Assembly: GCF_027942865.1 (NCBI RefSeq)
Contig: NC_134520.1
Location: 1,920,501 to 1,984,500, forward strand
Reading direction: 5' to 3'
Source of the DNA: Odontesthes bonariensis
Lineage: Eukaryota > Chordata > Actinopteri > Atheriniformes > Atherinopsidae
DNA length: 64,000 bases
In this document: piece after piece, positions 1 to 30,670 of the stretch
Position numbering within the stretch: the stretch's first letter is position 1
How the letters are laid out: each line of letters starts with the position of its first letter
Made by a program: the position numbers and the translations under genes
Notes under the pieces: model-generated
What the model was told of the DNA's origin: nothing
The model's database searches: none
Seen by the model: the letters and a program-made list of their open reading frames with translations, nothing else

Positions 1-1500
1 CATCTACAAAAAAGATTTTTGGGTTCTTAGAAAAATGCCGGTGGGCAAACGTTTGATCATGCATTGATGTGACTTGAGCACCTTGAAAAAAAACATATGG
101 TTTGTTTCTGCTTCAGCACTTTAAATCTTAATTGAATTGATTATTGAAGACAAGGTTTAGACGTTCTGGGGGCTTAAGTGAGAAAGTGGAAGATGTAGCT
201 GTTGCCCAGGAAATACTGTGTTACTGGAGGTTTTTTTTTCTGTATTCTTATTATTGATGTTGGTACGAACAGATATTTAACACAATATTTGATAAATTGT
301 GTATGCTCTGGAATATAAAGCAAACAACAAAATAAATAAACATTTTGAATGAATGCATGTGCTTGATTTCATGGCATCACAGTAAAGCAGTTTTTCAAAA
401 TATAGAAGCATAATTACAAATGACCTTTGAGATCTATAAATTCACAGAATTACAATTATTAGAACATGATTTTAAGTAAAGTTGCTGCATTACAAAATTA
501 AAGTAATATTTTGTTAGATAGATAGTGAGATAGAGAAATGTGAATACGAAATGTGTGAATACATTTTAGGTTTGCTGTAAACTTCAAACTAACCGCCACT
601 CGTGAACCACCGGTAGACCCCGGAACCAGATCCGTCCACGCGTGACTCGTTAGCATTCGGGTTGCCAGGTTTTGAAATACCAGTAAAAGAATACTGAAGA
701 TATCCAATTCTAAAAAAAATTTGAAGCTCGACATTTCTGATTTAATTTTGCATAGGTGAACAAGTTTTGAGTTTATTGGTAAACTCAAAACTTTAGTCTT
801 GATTTTGAGTTTAGGTGCAACTTACAAAAGGGTAAAGCTGAAATATTCTCAGCTGCAAACTCAAAAAAGTGTAATACACTTAAAGGATTTTTTAAGGAAG
901 GTTTTCAATCATATCAAGTGTATTTATAGTAATTTAGACATAAAAACATAGTCTGTTGTAACAAAACAATAAAGAGTAGGTTACTTGTCAAGTACAGCTC
1001 CTAGGATATTAGGATTTTTTTTTACATCTAAAAAAAAAAAAAAAGAAAATTTTATCTCTCAAGGACAAACAGTGATGCATTTTAATGTTCTGCTGCTTTT
1101 ACAACTAGATATTCTAAATTCTATAATCTGGATATTTTAAAAATCCAGCTGTGTGTTTTTAAAATTGGCTTACTGGCAAATAAAAGGCATGAATTAAACT
1201 AAATAAGTGTTTAGTTTCAGTCCAGCATTTTAACTTCATTCATGTAGTTGTGGTGTTTCAGTTTACAGGTCATTGCAGGCATTAAATCAAGAGACCAAAC
1301 TGTAAATATTAATGAATAATTTTCTTATATTTTTAGGACTTAAATTCTGTTTTTTTTTCTACATTTTGATTTGTATTTATGTGGAATTTGAATATAGATC
1401 TAAATGGCTGGTCCCTCTCTGAAAGCTGATATGGAAGCTGAGAAATGTATGAGCACCTGCGCAGGTTGCTAGAAGCTTTGAGAGGGGGATATGAAAAGGT
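1..1500. other. Upstream flank, no gene recognised
   Basis: This AT-rich stretch holds no recognisable coding exon. A tandem AATAAATAAA near 331-340 on the + strand could be the poly(A) signal of an unseen upstream gene whose 3' UTR would occupy the first 350 bases, but nothing else supports that. The short open frames here have no recognisable domain and look like chance. Confidence 0.4.
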
Positions 1501-1908
1501 AAATCTGGCAACTAATGTCTGCCATCTTTGATTGTGAGACAGGCCGCGGCGCGAGCGGGGCCTCACTCAAGTAAAAAAACGGTCCGGCACGAGATAGCGG
1601 GTGGGGAGAGATAAGGAACCACGGCACAACAGAGTACCGGTTCCCGCAGCAAAGGCCGAAAAGACAAGGACAGACCGGTGATTAGAAACAGCGGAGAATA
1701 CACGAATTATAAAGCATTGCAAGAGGAGAGCGGTCTGTTAGCAGCCAACGAGCCAAGCTATCCATCGTTAGCCGAAGTGGGTTAGCAGGCTAGCCAGCTT
1801 TTGTAATCCGCCGGCCAGACACACAACCACCTCAGACCAGGTCGAAACCGGATTTCAAGTGAGGCCACACAACTCAACAAAGGACAAGAAAGGCACCGGC
1901 GGTGGCAG
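1500..1908 (+). promoter_or_regulatory. prrc2c: Candidate promoter and non-coding first exon of prrc2c
   Basis: This is the first GC- and CpG-richer block in the left flank. It runs without a long ORF to a plausible splice donor (GGTGGCAG before GTGGGT, GT at 1909-1910). The first coding exon of prrc2c opens with a splice acceptor at 9426-9427 and only 55 bases of 5' UTR, so an upstream non-coding exon is required, and this block is the best candidate. The transcription start is not visible and the left edge given is a guess. Confidence 0.5.
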
Positions 1909-2922
1909 GTGGGTTTGTATTTTTTGCAGGCTGCAAAACTGTAGTTTTATGTAGTAACCTACACATAGATGTTCACACAACGCTAGCTGGTTAGCATACT
2001 GTGACCACAGATGGACTGAAAGTGGATGTGATGGCGACTAGGAGAAACGAAACCATGCTAAACGATGCAAGCTGGCGGCCTGCTCTCCTGCTGCACCACG
2101 TTTAGCACAACATATAGATATAAGGCTGGGTACACAATAACGGTAGTGTTTTAGTGTATAACCTTTTGTGAAATCTAACGTATTATTTGAGCCTCGTCTG
2201 GTTGAGTTTCGGACGAAGAGGGCCTCAGCTCCCCTGCCGGTATGAGCCACCCTGCCCTATCAGTAGTTTGATTCATGGAGAAAGATGGCCTGTAGACTAA
2301 TCAATGGCAGTGATTTTAAAGACTAAGCGCAGTTGTAAGAAATCAGTTTCGATTCTTCTCCGCACTGTGAAGTGCTCCGGCAACAAAAGGTGCTCGGAGT
2401 GAACATTGTTGGTGTGCATATTTAGGAGCGTGGCGGCAGGATGGAATGTGAAAGACTCCATGTGATTCATAAACGTCTTTCAAGCGTGGAAGCCACTTGG
2501 GATGAAATCAGTCGGCCACATATTTTTGGCTTATGCAGTACTGAATTTGATTAGTCTTAACGAGACTATTCAGACCTTGATTGGTGATGTACACATTGAT
2601 TAACCTGTCAGCACACAGCTTGATCAGAGAAAATATGAAAATGTAATTTGGAGTACACTGACTGTCAGAACGGGGAGATCAGCAAATGGTGATATCAGGC
2701 TGCACTTTTCTTCTTTTTTTACACCTAGAATTGGTTGTCCCATACATATCCCTAATGTGTATTCTTCAAACTGACCTTAACAGTGACAGAATACTTAATC
2801 AGTGCATTAAATTTGAAATATTGCCAGTCTTCCACTGTTCTTTGAAATGAATTAAACTGCAGCCAACTCTCCAGGGATTCGGTGTAATTGATATTGATGT
2901 GCTGTCCTTGAGCCACAATCCT

Positions 2923-3807
2923 CTTAAAGCGATACTCTGGAGTAGATTCAACCTGGGGTCATTTGAACAGTGATATCTAGCCAAGTAGCCCACCCGCAGT
3001 TTTTCCGATATTGGCTGAACATCAGCTGAGTTACTGAGTTATCCCGAATAGCTTCGTACAAGGGTTAATGGACCCTGGCAGTATCTCCAAAATTACCACA
3101 CTAAAATCACATGCCATGACACCAAACTTCTACAGTAGTACAAATATGGTCTGTACTCACAAAACGATGCATTTGGAAGTTTGAAAATTGTCCAGGAGTT
3201 TATTATTATCAACACAAGCCTGATAGCTTTTCTGCAGCTAAAGCTGCGTCGACGTCACTTCAGGGAGCTGGGAGCTTCAAAGTAAGATGAGGGTTGATCT
3301 ACTACTGTAGACAACAAAGCAAGGCTGCTCAATTTCTCCATTGATAAAATAATTTCACAACTCTACAACATAAAAATTCATTAAAAAAAACATGTAGAAT
3401 ATAGCATATACTTTGTTGTCTACAGTAGTAGATCAACCCTCATCTTACTTTGAAGCTCCCAGCTCCCACAAGTGACGTCGACGCAGCTTTAGCAGCAGAA
3501 AAGCTATCAGGCTTGTGTTGACAATAATAAACTCCTGGACTATTTTCAAACTTCCAAATGCATCGCTTTGTGAGTACAGACCATATTTGTACTATTGTAG
3601 GAGTTTGGTGTCATGGCATGTGATTTTAGTGTGGTAATTTTGGAGATACTGCCAGGGTCCATTAACCCTTGTACGAAGCTATTCGGGATAACTCAGTAAC
3701 TCAGCTGATGTTCAGCCAATATCGAAAAAACTGCGGGTGGGCTACTTGGCTGGATATCACGGTTCAAATGACCCCAGGTTGAATCTACTCCGGAGTATCG
3801 CTTTAAG
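2923..3807. mobile_element. TTAA-bounded foldback (palindromic) element
   Basis: Two arms of equal length, 2923-3319 and 3411-3807 (397 bases each), are near-perfect reverse complements around a 91-base loop. The outer ends read CTTAAAGCGATACTC on the left and GAGTATCGCTTTAAG on the right, so the unit is bounded by TTAA (2924-2927 and 3803-3806), the target duplication of piggyBac-type transposons. There is no coding capacity. It is probably a non-autonomous element; a few mismatches and one-base changes separate the arms. A local inverted duplication is a less likely alternative, because the TTAA falls exactly at both ends. Confidence 0.75.
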
Positions 3808-5559
3808 TCACTTCCTGTCCACATCTTTGCAGAGGCCGTGTGTTTCCTTTTGACAGAAGTGGTAAACGTTAATGAGGATGTTTGGGGGAAAAGTCCCTAG
3901 ATTTTTTTACTATTTAACCACAATAACGAGCATTAAGCTCATTATTGTAACTCTGGGAGGTGAACCTGAAGATGAATAGTCTGACGTTCTCACTGTAACA
4001 ACATGATACACGTTTTTGGGGACAAAAAATGAAAAACTGCACCCATCAGTCTGCATGAATTGTCATTTTGTGACTTTAGTATAGCATTATAGAGGTGGGT
4101 TCATTGTGGACAAAAAGGTCTGATGCATGAGCACTGTACAGGTAAGTCACCTTAGTCAACTTACACTTTTAATCTACAAGTAGATCCAAACTGCGGACAA
4201 GAATCATGAGTGTGTATTTAGGTTTTAACTTGCGGTGCTCATCTTTATATTAACCTCCTAATACTTGACCATCATTAAAGCTTGTACAGCTCCACTGGAC
4301 TTAATCAAAATAAGCAACTCTAATGCAGAATGCTTGATTCCTTACTACAAAAAAAGTCTCCAGTTAATCAGGAAATGCATTTCACTGTCTCCTAAACCTA
4401 ATGGTTGCCCAGTTCAGACAGGCATTTTCAGTAGATCACGCTGTCAAATTTGGTGTGTAAAATGTCTACACACACACATACAGAGAAATAAGTGTTTCTT
4501 TCCCCCTGTTGACACACCAACATAATGATTTAAAGTATTTAAAAATAACTTATCTGGACAAAAGGCTGAGATGCAGAAGTAGTTGCAGGATGGGGTTCCT
4601 TGCCATATGTCCCATTGTAGCTAATGGGTGAGCTGCTATTGTGCACTTAAATAAAAGTCCTCCATCCTTTGGCAGGGTTCCTCTTTGTGCAGATTGACAC
4701 TGAACAGGTTGCCTAATTTGTAGTTTGAACTGAACTCTGCGTTTCCTCATATTTTTTTTTTAAGATTAATTTCTGTCTTAAGTTTCAAACACATCCTTTA
4801 ATCCCTCCGTGTCAGTTTTTGTGCAGTATTTCCGCTCATATGCCCAGTATAGTTAACCCACAGTTAGTGTTAGACTGACTTGGTCATTTCATTGGACCAC
4901 CATCCTTGTCCCCTCTACATGCACTGGAGACAAATAGAATTATTGACTGAAGTATGTCCAACATTGTGGATTGTGTGAAAAGTTGTTCAAAACATTCTGA
5001 CACTTGTGCCTTTCTCTGTTGGAGTACAGCCAAAAGCAAAGGCACAGGCGTTGTTTTTAATTTACAAATACTGTTTTGTTTTTTTGGGGTTTTTTGTTGT
5101 CAGGTGATGCCACATACACAAAATCAGGTATTTATTAGAGCAGAGTGGCAGAATGTAAAAGCTTTAATGGGCTGTGAGTTGACATATAGTCTTTTGGGCT
5201 GGCTTTCAAAAGAAAAGAAACAAAATTGTAAATGATAGTAGCTTGATTTGGAATTCAGTTGTATTAATTTACAACTCTTAGACCCAATTTAGCAAAGCTA
5301 AGCATAAACGCAGGAGTGGTTTGTCTGTCCAACATTGGACTGAAAATTTTTACAAGCATTTTAAAATTGCAGGGTTTTATTTATTTATTTATTTTTATTT
5401 ATTTATTTTTTTTTAATTTCTCTCACCATTGTCATGCAAATGTGTCCAGTCTCCTTACACTAACCTTTCAAAAGAGGGAAATCTAGCTAAATTCTTAGGG
5501 GTTTTCCCTTACACAGCTGTGTTCAGTGCAGGGTTTGTAAAGGTACAATCTTGTCATCT

Positions 5560-6057
5560 CTGTCGCTGGGCACATGGGTCTCGTGGGACACCCTTATTGC
5601 TTCTTTAGGAATTAAGAATGGCAGCCAAGTGAATCCAATAAGATGCACTTAGTCAATTGATCATCAGCAAGTGTGAGCACCTCTATAAAAGGAGACAACT
5701 TTTTAACAAAAAGCCAATGAGAAAAAACACGAGCTATGATCTTAAAGAAGCAATTGTTGCTGTCCATCCATGTTGGAAGGGTTATAAGGCCACATCAAAA
5801 CAATTTAGCCGTGTTTTGCAGCCTTTGGACCTGGTCACCTTGCAGTCACTGAGCCAACCATAAAGTCCTCTGTATACCAAAGATTGTTGTCGACAAACAG
5901 AGGCATGCAAACCTCAGTGAAGTAAAATAATGTTGTAAAGAAGAGGGCTGTAAGACTGCAAACCTCATACAGAAAATGGTTAAATTATTGCTACTAAAGG
6001 TGGTTCTACAAGATATTGAACCAAATTAGGTGTGCTTAGTTTTTCACACGCTGCAGT
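5560..6057 (+). mobile_element. Tc1-like transposon relic, internally deleted
   Basis: The DNA around 5605-5700 follows the leader of the common fish Tc1-type elements (GAATTAAGAATGGCAG..., then ...CACCTCTATAAAAGGAG). It is followed by a frame encoding RKNTSYDLKEAIVAVH and GYKATSKQFS at about 5717-5810, which matches the N-terminal helix-turn-helix (PSQ/HTH) region of the Tc1 transposase. The frame then breaks, and the right side (about 6007-6057, ending in TTTTTCACACGCTGC) resembles the distal end of such elements. Most of the DDE catalytic domain is missing, so this is a dead copy. The limits are approximate. Confidence 0.6.
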
Positions 6058-6323
6058 AGGTTTTACTTTGAGACTGGGTGGAATATCTCCACAGACATTT
6101 GCTTTCTCACATGCCACCGGTCTGGAACATCGCAAGAACATTTCAAGGCTCCAGCGCATGTGTGAAAGCAGTTACTGAAAGAAGAAATAGAATGTATTTT
6201 GCTTTGTTTTCTCACATACTCTCTAAGCACATGCAAGTAATGGCCTTCTGACTCTAGACACTGTGTTTTGACCGGAGGAGGAACATGACTGACTGTCAGG
6301 GGGAAACCTCTGCATCGTGTTAA

Positions 6324-6739
6324 AGCTGCAGTCGGCAAGTTTTCAAAATTGCGAGTCTAAAGTCGGAAAATTCGAACTGACACAACTTTCAGGTCCCTCC
6401 CCAACCTCTAACAAGCTCCGAATCGCCCCCCCAAACCCCTCCCCCTCTGTGGACGAGGTTGTGCACGTGAGTTCACACCAGTGTGAGCGCACACAAGCTG
6501 GGGCAGACTCACGCTCAGCAGCGTGTGCACAAGCTGTGATTGACAGGTAGGATTCCTCCACCCTAACTTGATTGGTTAAAAACAGCCGGCAGCGCTCGGT
6601 TTTTGTAAGCATGATTACAGGCTTCAGAGGGAGCTACAGATTTCGTTATTTTTCCTAAACAGCCTATTTAATATTCTACTTCCAGAATCCCATGACAGTT
6701 CAAGCTAATATGACTAAAAAAAAGTTGCCGACTGCCGCT
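6324..6739. mobile_element. TTAA-bounded MITE
   Basis: The terminal inverted repeats read AGCTGCAGTCGGCAAG from the left and AGCGGCAGTCGGCAAC from the right end read inward on the other strand. They are bounded on both sides by TTAA (6320-6323 and 6740-6743). The element is 416 bases long and non-coding. The TTAA target duplication points to piggyBac-type mobilisation; the source transposon is not in the window. Confidence 0.7.
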
Positions 6740-7636
6740 TTAAGGTTTAGATGGACAGGCTCTCCACCCATTTCCAGATAAAGGCCGGGTTAAATGGTGC
6801 GAGGCCGAGGAGTTTTGCACCTACACGCCTCAAGAGATGACCCACTGAAGCCTCATGGGGCGCTTTCATACATGTTCTGGACTCCTGAATTGTTCTTGGG
6901 GTGTTCCAGGGCTGTGGCATGTAAGAACTGTCCGCAGCATTCGCTTTGTCTGCAACATTTTTCTTTATGCGTTGGCATTGCAGAGATGTTTTGTGTGCTG
7001 GTGAGAGTTTGTCCTTTCTTCTGACCTGTATGGCCGCTTTTTGCTCGCTATAATAAGGAGTCTCATCCATTATTTTCAATATGTCATACAGAGAACACAG
7101 CAAGGCTAATTTCAGCATCTCGTGCTGCCTCCGGCACACTTTAGAAACTCATATTCCCCACGCCCCCTCCCTCTCATTTTCAGTCAGGAGAACGCATCTC
7201 CAGCAGAAATGCCCCTGCTGCGATGTGCTCGTGTGAACGGCAAACATGGATAAAATAACATTTGAAATAAGCTTGTCAAATTGTCTATACGTTCACCTGA
7301 ACATCTCCGGTATTCCTGTGTGGAAACATCTATGGAGAGTTGTTTGCCAGAACCGTGAAGCCAACTGCTACGACTGCTCCACCACGCAACACTGGGGAGA
7401 TGCCAAGCAAGAGGGATCCTCAGCATGATATGTGCCGGGTCCACAAAGCAAGCTTGGCGCGTGCCTGCTGTCGAGGCAATACTGTTTTATTTAACATTCA
7501 GTACATGCACACCGAGTCATTAAAAAAGCTTGTGGCTGGCTTATCAAAACCTCAGACTTACAAATTTGCTGTTATGGTGATGGCACTAAATACAATGAAA
7601 AATAAAATAATATAATATATGAATAAATATATATAT

Positions 7637-8815
7637 TAGAGGTGCACCGAAATGAAAATTTGTAACCGAATAATAATTAATCACTTGGCTGAAAACCGAA
7701 ACCGAATATTACAGTTCAGTTAAGTTATCAAAAGTTAGATTTTTCACCATTTTTAAATATTGCTTAAATCTACGCCTTACAATAAATGTTTAGACATGTT
7801 TTTCAAAGAAAATAAATGTTTATTTGAAATCTTCAAAAGTTATTACTAATAACTATAACTAATAACTAGAGATAAGTTTTATTAATTCCCATTTTCAATT
7901 CATTCTGGTTTTTTTTTCATTCATTTCATACAACAAAAAATACAACATATTATAAAAGCGTTCCAACACAAAAATGTAAAAACATGCAATATAACAAATT
8001 ATCTGAGTGTCCTTTTTGGCATAGAGTCTAGGTAGCCTGCTCCTTCAGGAACAGTGGCAGCATTTTTTGTAGTTTGTGTGTTTTGCCTTTAAGTGATATT
8101 TTAGACTGAAACTACTACGGTGAGAAGACAATTCAACTTGGCTGTAAATGCAGGAGTTTTTATTTTTAATTTATTTTGAAATACATGCTTTTACGTGGAA
8201 ACAAGTAAAACAGGAAGTAGCGTCGGTTAGCTCCGAGAGCTTCACACAGAGACCGAGGAGCACCTGTAGCGTGATGTTACCTGCTAGTTTATTTTTATTT
8301 TATTACTCCATGCTTCGTGGTGTTTGCTGTAACTGTGTGAATGTGATGCAGAGGAGAAGTGTAAGTTAAAGAATCCTAGTTCTGACCGTGAAGATTGCCC
8401 CTGGGGAATGACTCTGCCGTTGGTTGAGAAGCAGCTAAAGTGGCCAGTATTTCTTTGATTATTTATTGGTACCAGCGACAATGCTAAGAATGCTATTTCT
8501 TTAATGATTACAACAACTAATGTTGTATTTTATTTTGTTTACTTGAACATTTAGTTATACGGTGTTGATGTGGCGTTAATAAACATCTGTGAAAAGAACC
8601 GGAGTCTCGCATTGAATCAATGGGCGGCATATTGGCAGAGTTTACAGATGACTTTGGTTCTGTCGACTCCGCCGTCTGGAAGTGGATAATTTTGCGTCAC
8701 CACTATTCGGCCTCCGATTCGGCCACTCATTTGGCTTTCGGCCGAAAGCCGAATGTGGTTTTTTTTGCGTTTTCGGCCGAATATTTTCGGTTGCCGAGTA
8801 TTCGGTGCACCTCTA
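7637..8815. mobile_element. hAT-type non-autonomous element
   Basis: The ends are TAGAGGTGCACCGAA on the left and TTCGGTGCACCTCTA on the right, a classic hAT-type inverted terminus. They are flanked by an 8-base ATATATAT on each side (7629-7636, 8816-8823); because the flank is an AT repeat, the duplication is less informative than usual. The subterminal DNA is rich in further inverted ACCGAA/TTCGG motifs. The 1179-base element carries no transposase frame. Confidence 0.72.
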
Positions 8816-9470
8816 ATATATATATATATTCCATTTACATCAGTGAATGTCTGATTTGGCCTTATTTGTACTTTCTTCCAGGGATTTACATTAATTGAAT
8901 TTTAAAATGAAAAAAAGATACAAAACAGCTTCTTCCTAACCCCCCAAAAAACTATGCAGCTTTAAAGTAGATTTTCTGCTTAAGTGTCCAGGGCCAAGTG
9001 GCAGACAGACTGAACTCATCAGAGGTGTCGGGTCCCTTTAACACACGCTCACACCCACAAAATATCACACTCGCGGGCACTGTTACACCAATCCACTGTT
9101 AATAATAAATGACCTGTGGGTGACTTAGGAAAGACATTGCAGCCCACGTGTGCCGTTTCCCAGTCCTGGATAATGTTCACTCTAATTCACCTCATGGCTT
9201 TTTGCGTTTCTTGCCACCATCTTTCTTCATTTTCTTAGTGCCGTGTCACTGTAATCAGTCTGTCTCTCTGTTTTTGTATTTTCTGCTTGATACTTTAAAT
9301 AAAACTGAATGAATGAACAAGACATGACAGGTCAACAGTTGAACGCAAAATGATTGTATTCGTGACTAGTGCTAAATAATCCTTGCACCAATTCAGATCA
9401 TGTTTTTCTCTCACCTTTTGCCTATAGGAGGCTGGTTCTGGAGGCGAGGCCAAAGGACCAGACTCGATGA

Positions 9471-26896
<17,426 letters not shown>

Positions 26897-28490
26897 AGAG
26901 CCTACATCCGTCTTCAGACGACACAGTGAATGAATGAATGGATGGAAGAGAGGAAAAGAGAATCTACCCCCATTCACAGCCGCAACCTCATATCATCCCT
27001 GGTGGACAGTGTGAGGGAGGATAAATTGGGTAGAGATCCAGATGGTAGTGGTTCCAGACAGTAGGCTCTGTCGTGAAAAAGCATAATCTTCTTCCTCCTC
27101 TTTCTTTCCATGTCTTGTCCCACTGCACGTGGGGGTTTTCAAGTTGGATTCTTCCATTATATTTAGACGCAGACAAAACGCTGCAGAGTTCGTTCCATAA
27201 AAATCTATGCTGATGGTAGATTTGAGGATGGTTGGAGAAAAAAAAAAAATTGAGAATTGCTGCTGAGTTTGCCATTTTTATAGCTCATTTTGTTCCTTCG
27301 TAATCCTACCCCAATAGTGTCACACATTATAGGAGAAACCTGTTTTTGTTAACAAAAAGAATGAATCGGATTTGTTTTTTTTCTTGAGATGTAATTTAGC
27401 GAAGCACACTTTTTGTTGCCCAATCTCCCACCAGAACTAACACGTGCTCAACGGTTTGATCCATGTACCGCACGCAGTCATGAAATCAGAAATTCTATCA
27501 CTTTGTTTTTGTCTGATCACAATGGAAATGTGAAAATTGCAGCATTTGATTAACTTTAAAGATTTATTGATTCGTCTGCCTGTGAGCCTTTGCTCCTGCC
27601 TTCTGCTCTCGTCTCCTTGCCTGAGAATAGCTGATGTGTTGGGGTGTGAGTGTGTCGGGTGTGTGCTTGTGATTTATAATTGGTGAGGGGGGGGGGCTAG
27701 TAGCTCAACTCCTGTTTATTTAACCAAAGGTTAAAGTAGCCAGAGATGACGTTGGAGCCTTCTAGTGTGCTGTCACCATGGCAACAAAGTTTCTGAGTGG
27801 GATTGCATGTAGGATCACTACTTCAGCTGTTCCATTATGGGGGCAACTGTCACACGCCCTTCCGCCGCTTTCACAGCCATCCTTGTGGACACACAAACAA
27901 ACGTAAACACACTTCACTGTATAAAGCACCCAGACCTGCTGCTATTGACTGATTTCAGTGCCCTTAGCTAGTATATACCAGAATAGGGCTGTTTAGAGGA
28001 AAAGATGCGAGTTGACTGAAACGGTAGAAATCTTTTTTGTGTGTGTGTATATCGACCTTCACGTCGAGCGGCAACAGGACGGAGAACAAAGAAAAAATAA
28101 AAATGAGAAGCCTCAAGTACTGAAGCGTTTAGGCAGAAGGACACTTACTGTTTTGTTGTTTTTACTGATGAGAGCAATCAGCTGTTTTCTGTCTGCCTCA
28201 CCTCCGCTGGCTGTCCTACCCACAGTGCTCTCATTTTGGGGTTGTGATGACGAGGGTCCTTTGGAAATGTACAAACGTATGCACCCTGAGGTTGTGAGGG
28301 ACTCCCCTCGGATCTGCCCCCAACTGAGGGAGGAGTCTTTCATTGGGAGGATGGAAGAGGGAGCGGGGGGGTAATTTTTTTTTCGTTTTTGTTGTACAGG
28401 GGTTTCATCGCTGTATTAAAATATGTACGGTCTTATTTACATTCTCTTGGTTTGGTTACAGAAACTAATAAAATAAAATAATATACTGTT
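26897..28490 (+). other. prrc2c: prrc2c 3' UTR
   Basis: The region runs from the prrc2c stop codon to just past the first strong poly(A) signal at 28467-28472. Length is about 1.6 kb. The open frame at 28012-28374 within it has no recognisable domain, and I treat it as chance. Confidence 0.65.
28467..28472 (+). terminator. prrc2c: Poly(A) signal of prrc2c
   Basis: AATAAA, followed at once by another AATAAA-like AAATAAAATAATA. It lies about 1.57 kb after the prrc2c stop and is followed by T-rich sequence at 28518-28545. Confidence 0.6.
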
Positions 28491-30155
28491 GATATGCTTT
28501 TTCAGTGATGTTTTAGCTTTTTTTTTTTATTTATTTTTATTTTTCATAATCATTCTCTGATCAAACTGATAATCTGAAAAACATTATCACGCCTCATGTA
28601 AAGCCATGGGTTACATCTGACCACTAGGTATCACTAGAACACAATTATAAATGAGCGTGTTGGGCTCCCAAAATGAGGAGAAAAGTGTCTTCCTCTTCCT
28701 GTGCTGCAATGTTGCCACCTGGCCTGTGGGCCACGACATAACTTGAGTTGAGGAAAAAAATAGATTTATTGTATCAATGTCAAATTGACAAATTCCCAAC
28801 AACAAGCATCACAAGGCAAAGCATTACAGGTGCAGCCAATTAAAACAGTTAAGATACTGAAGCCCATGCATCACCCAAAGACCAACGAGTGGGTGCGGAG
28901 AGGCATGACTGATAACACGGCATCTCCTGGAAAAAGCAGTTGGGCTGAAATGATTCCGTATGAGTAATAACTGAATTGTTGATTCGTTCAGGCCCACCCC
29001 TGTGGGGGAAAAAAAAACAAAACACTTTACTGGAATGCCTCAAAGAACATAACGAAGAGTCTGAGGAGCTCATCTTGCCATAGGACCCAAAGGATCTACC
29101 GCTGTCTTCCCTGTGACAGACACTCACTGCACCCTCAGAGCCATTTTAATGGTATAAGAAGGCCTTATCTTGGTGGTTGGCTGGTAAGGACCGCGTCCAT
29201 GTTGGCAATGTGTGTTTGCAGCAATCATCTGTTCGAGTCTTGCCTTGAGTTTTTTTTCCTGTCTTTCTCTCCATTGTCTCTCTCATTCACTGACCTATTT
29301 ATTTAAGGCAAAGAAAAATTCAAAAAACCATTAATAGTAAAAAAAAAAAGAAAGGACCAACTCAATAAGTTTGCAATTGTAATGTTGAGGCTGATTAGGG
29401 AATATTACTGCAGTTGTTGGCACCCCAAAATCTTAACCACAATTTTTTTTAAACATTTTTTTTCCTAAATATACTCAGCGGATTTAGATAGTGGAACAAA
29501 CTATTTTCAGCGCTATCGAGTCCTGATTCGACCCACTGATGATAGTTTTACTGCACAGGCAGCGCAGATAGAAATGCTGCTATAAGAAAAGATTGGGAAG
29601 CTCAACAGTTGCTATCGTTGTTTCACAGTTAGGACGCCCTCAGGATGGGACTTTAAAGAGTTCCAGCCTAGCAAATGTGTGAAGGTGTAAACACGACGCC
29701 CATGGAGCCGTCTGGAATGGTGTTTTCAGCCTGAAACAAATACTGCACACTGAACCAAGCATGGCTCCCCGGCAGAGGATGACACTACCATTTTTAAAAA
29801 AAAAAAAAAAAGGACCTCTCATAGATAAACCAGATACTTTCATGGATATTATACCAAGAACAAAGGAAACCAAAGTGTGACTCTTAGAATCCCAAAAGTC
29901 ATTTTTTGTCATTGGTTATATACCAAATGATGGGGAAGGTAGCATACATGCCTCATATGGCCTTATGTTGTTTTTCAGTGTCTTTGGACATTCAATGAAA
30001 ATATGAATGCACAAAAAAATTTATTGATTCGCTTTCATTTCAATTCATACTCCAAATACTCTGACACTTCTGAGCTGGACTATGATGAATGAAGTCATTT
30101 GCTGTGAGAGAAACACAAAAAAAAGCAACACAGAGACCGTTGTAATTAATTTTGT
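28491..30155. other. Intergenic spacer between prrc2c and myoc (tail to tail)
   Basis: The two genes converge here. I see no coding exon or clear repeat apart from short A-runs (29338-29349, 29796-29812). Nothing else could be supported. Confidence 0.45.
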
Positions 30156-30159
30156 TTAA

Positions 30160-30165
30160 TTTATT
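30160..30165 (-). terminator. myoc: Candidate poly(A) signal of myoc
   Basis: AATAAA on the - strand, about 505 bases after the myoc stop codon. Further AATAAA matches on the - strand lie at about 30246-30251 and 30020-30025, so the true cleavage site is uncertain. Confidence 0.45.
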
Positions 30166-30670
30166 ATTTTCGGACATTATGTCAGTATGTTGACTACATT
30201 GTGCAAATACATGCAATATTCAATACATGCTACGTGATGAAGCAGTTTATTTGGTAAAAGATGTTATCTTGTGAGTCCACGCAGGGCATGTCATACCACA
30301 TGATTTTGCCTTCCAAGAAGTCTGAATTATTTGTCTCTTGGCTGGTGAAGGTGAACAATGCGTCTTAGTGTCAGTCTTGCAATATATACGACTAAACATG
30401 AAAACAACAAAATCATACATCTGGAATAAAAGGCGGTACAAAAATAATTGCTCTTAGAAGGAAAAAATAGGGAAAAGATGGCCTGCTGGGGGCGCTGTTT
30501 CTCAAATGTCTCTCTTTCACTTTTTGGTGTGGGTAGTTAGGCTCTCCTACACGTGGGTACTGGTGATGTTAGCTTTCTAAATGCTGCTGCCACTTGTGTT
30601 ATGCTCTAAAAGTGTGAGTCTTTGACGCAGGAACAGGAGAGGGACTCTTCAACAGTCACTCATGTTGGCC

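Larger units (their letters stand above)
1909..9427 (+). other. prrc2c intron 1, filled with mobile-element remnants
   Basis: This is about 7.5 kb between the presumed first exon and the first coding exon. It holds a TTAA-bounded foldback element (2923-3807), a Tc1-type relic (about 5560-6057), a TTAA-bounded MITE (6324-6739) and a hAT-type element (7637-8815), each listed separately. The rest (1909-2922, 3808-5559, 6740-7636, 8816-9427) shows no feature I can support. Confidence 0.55.
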
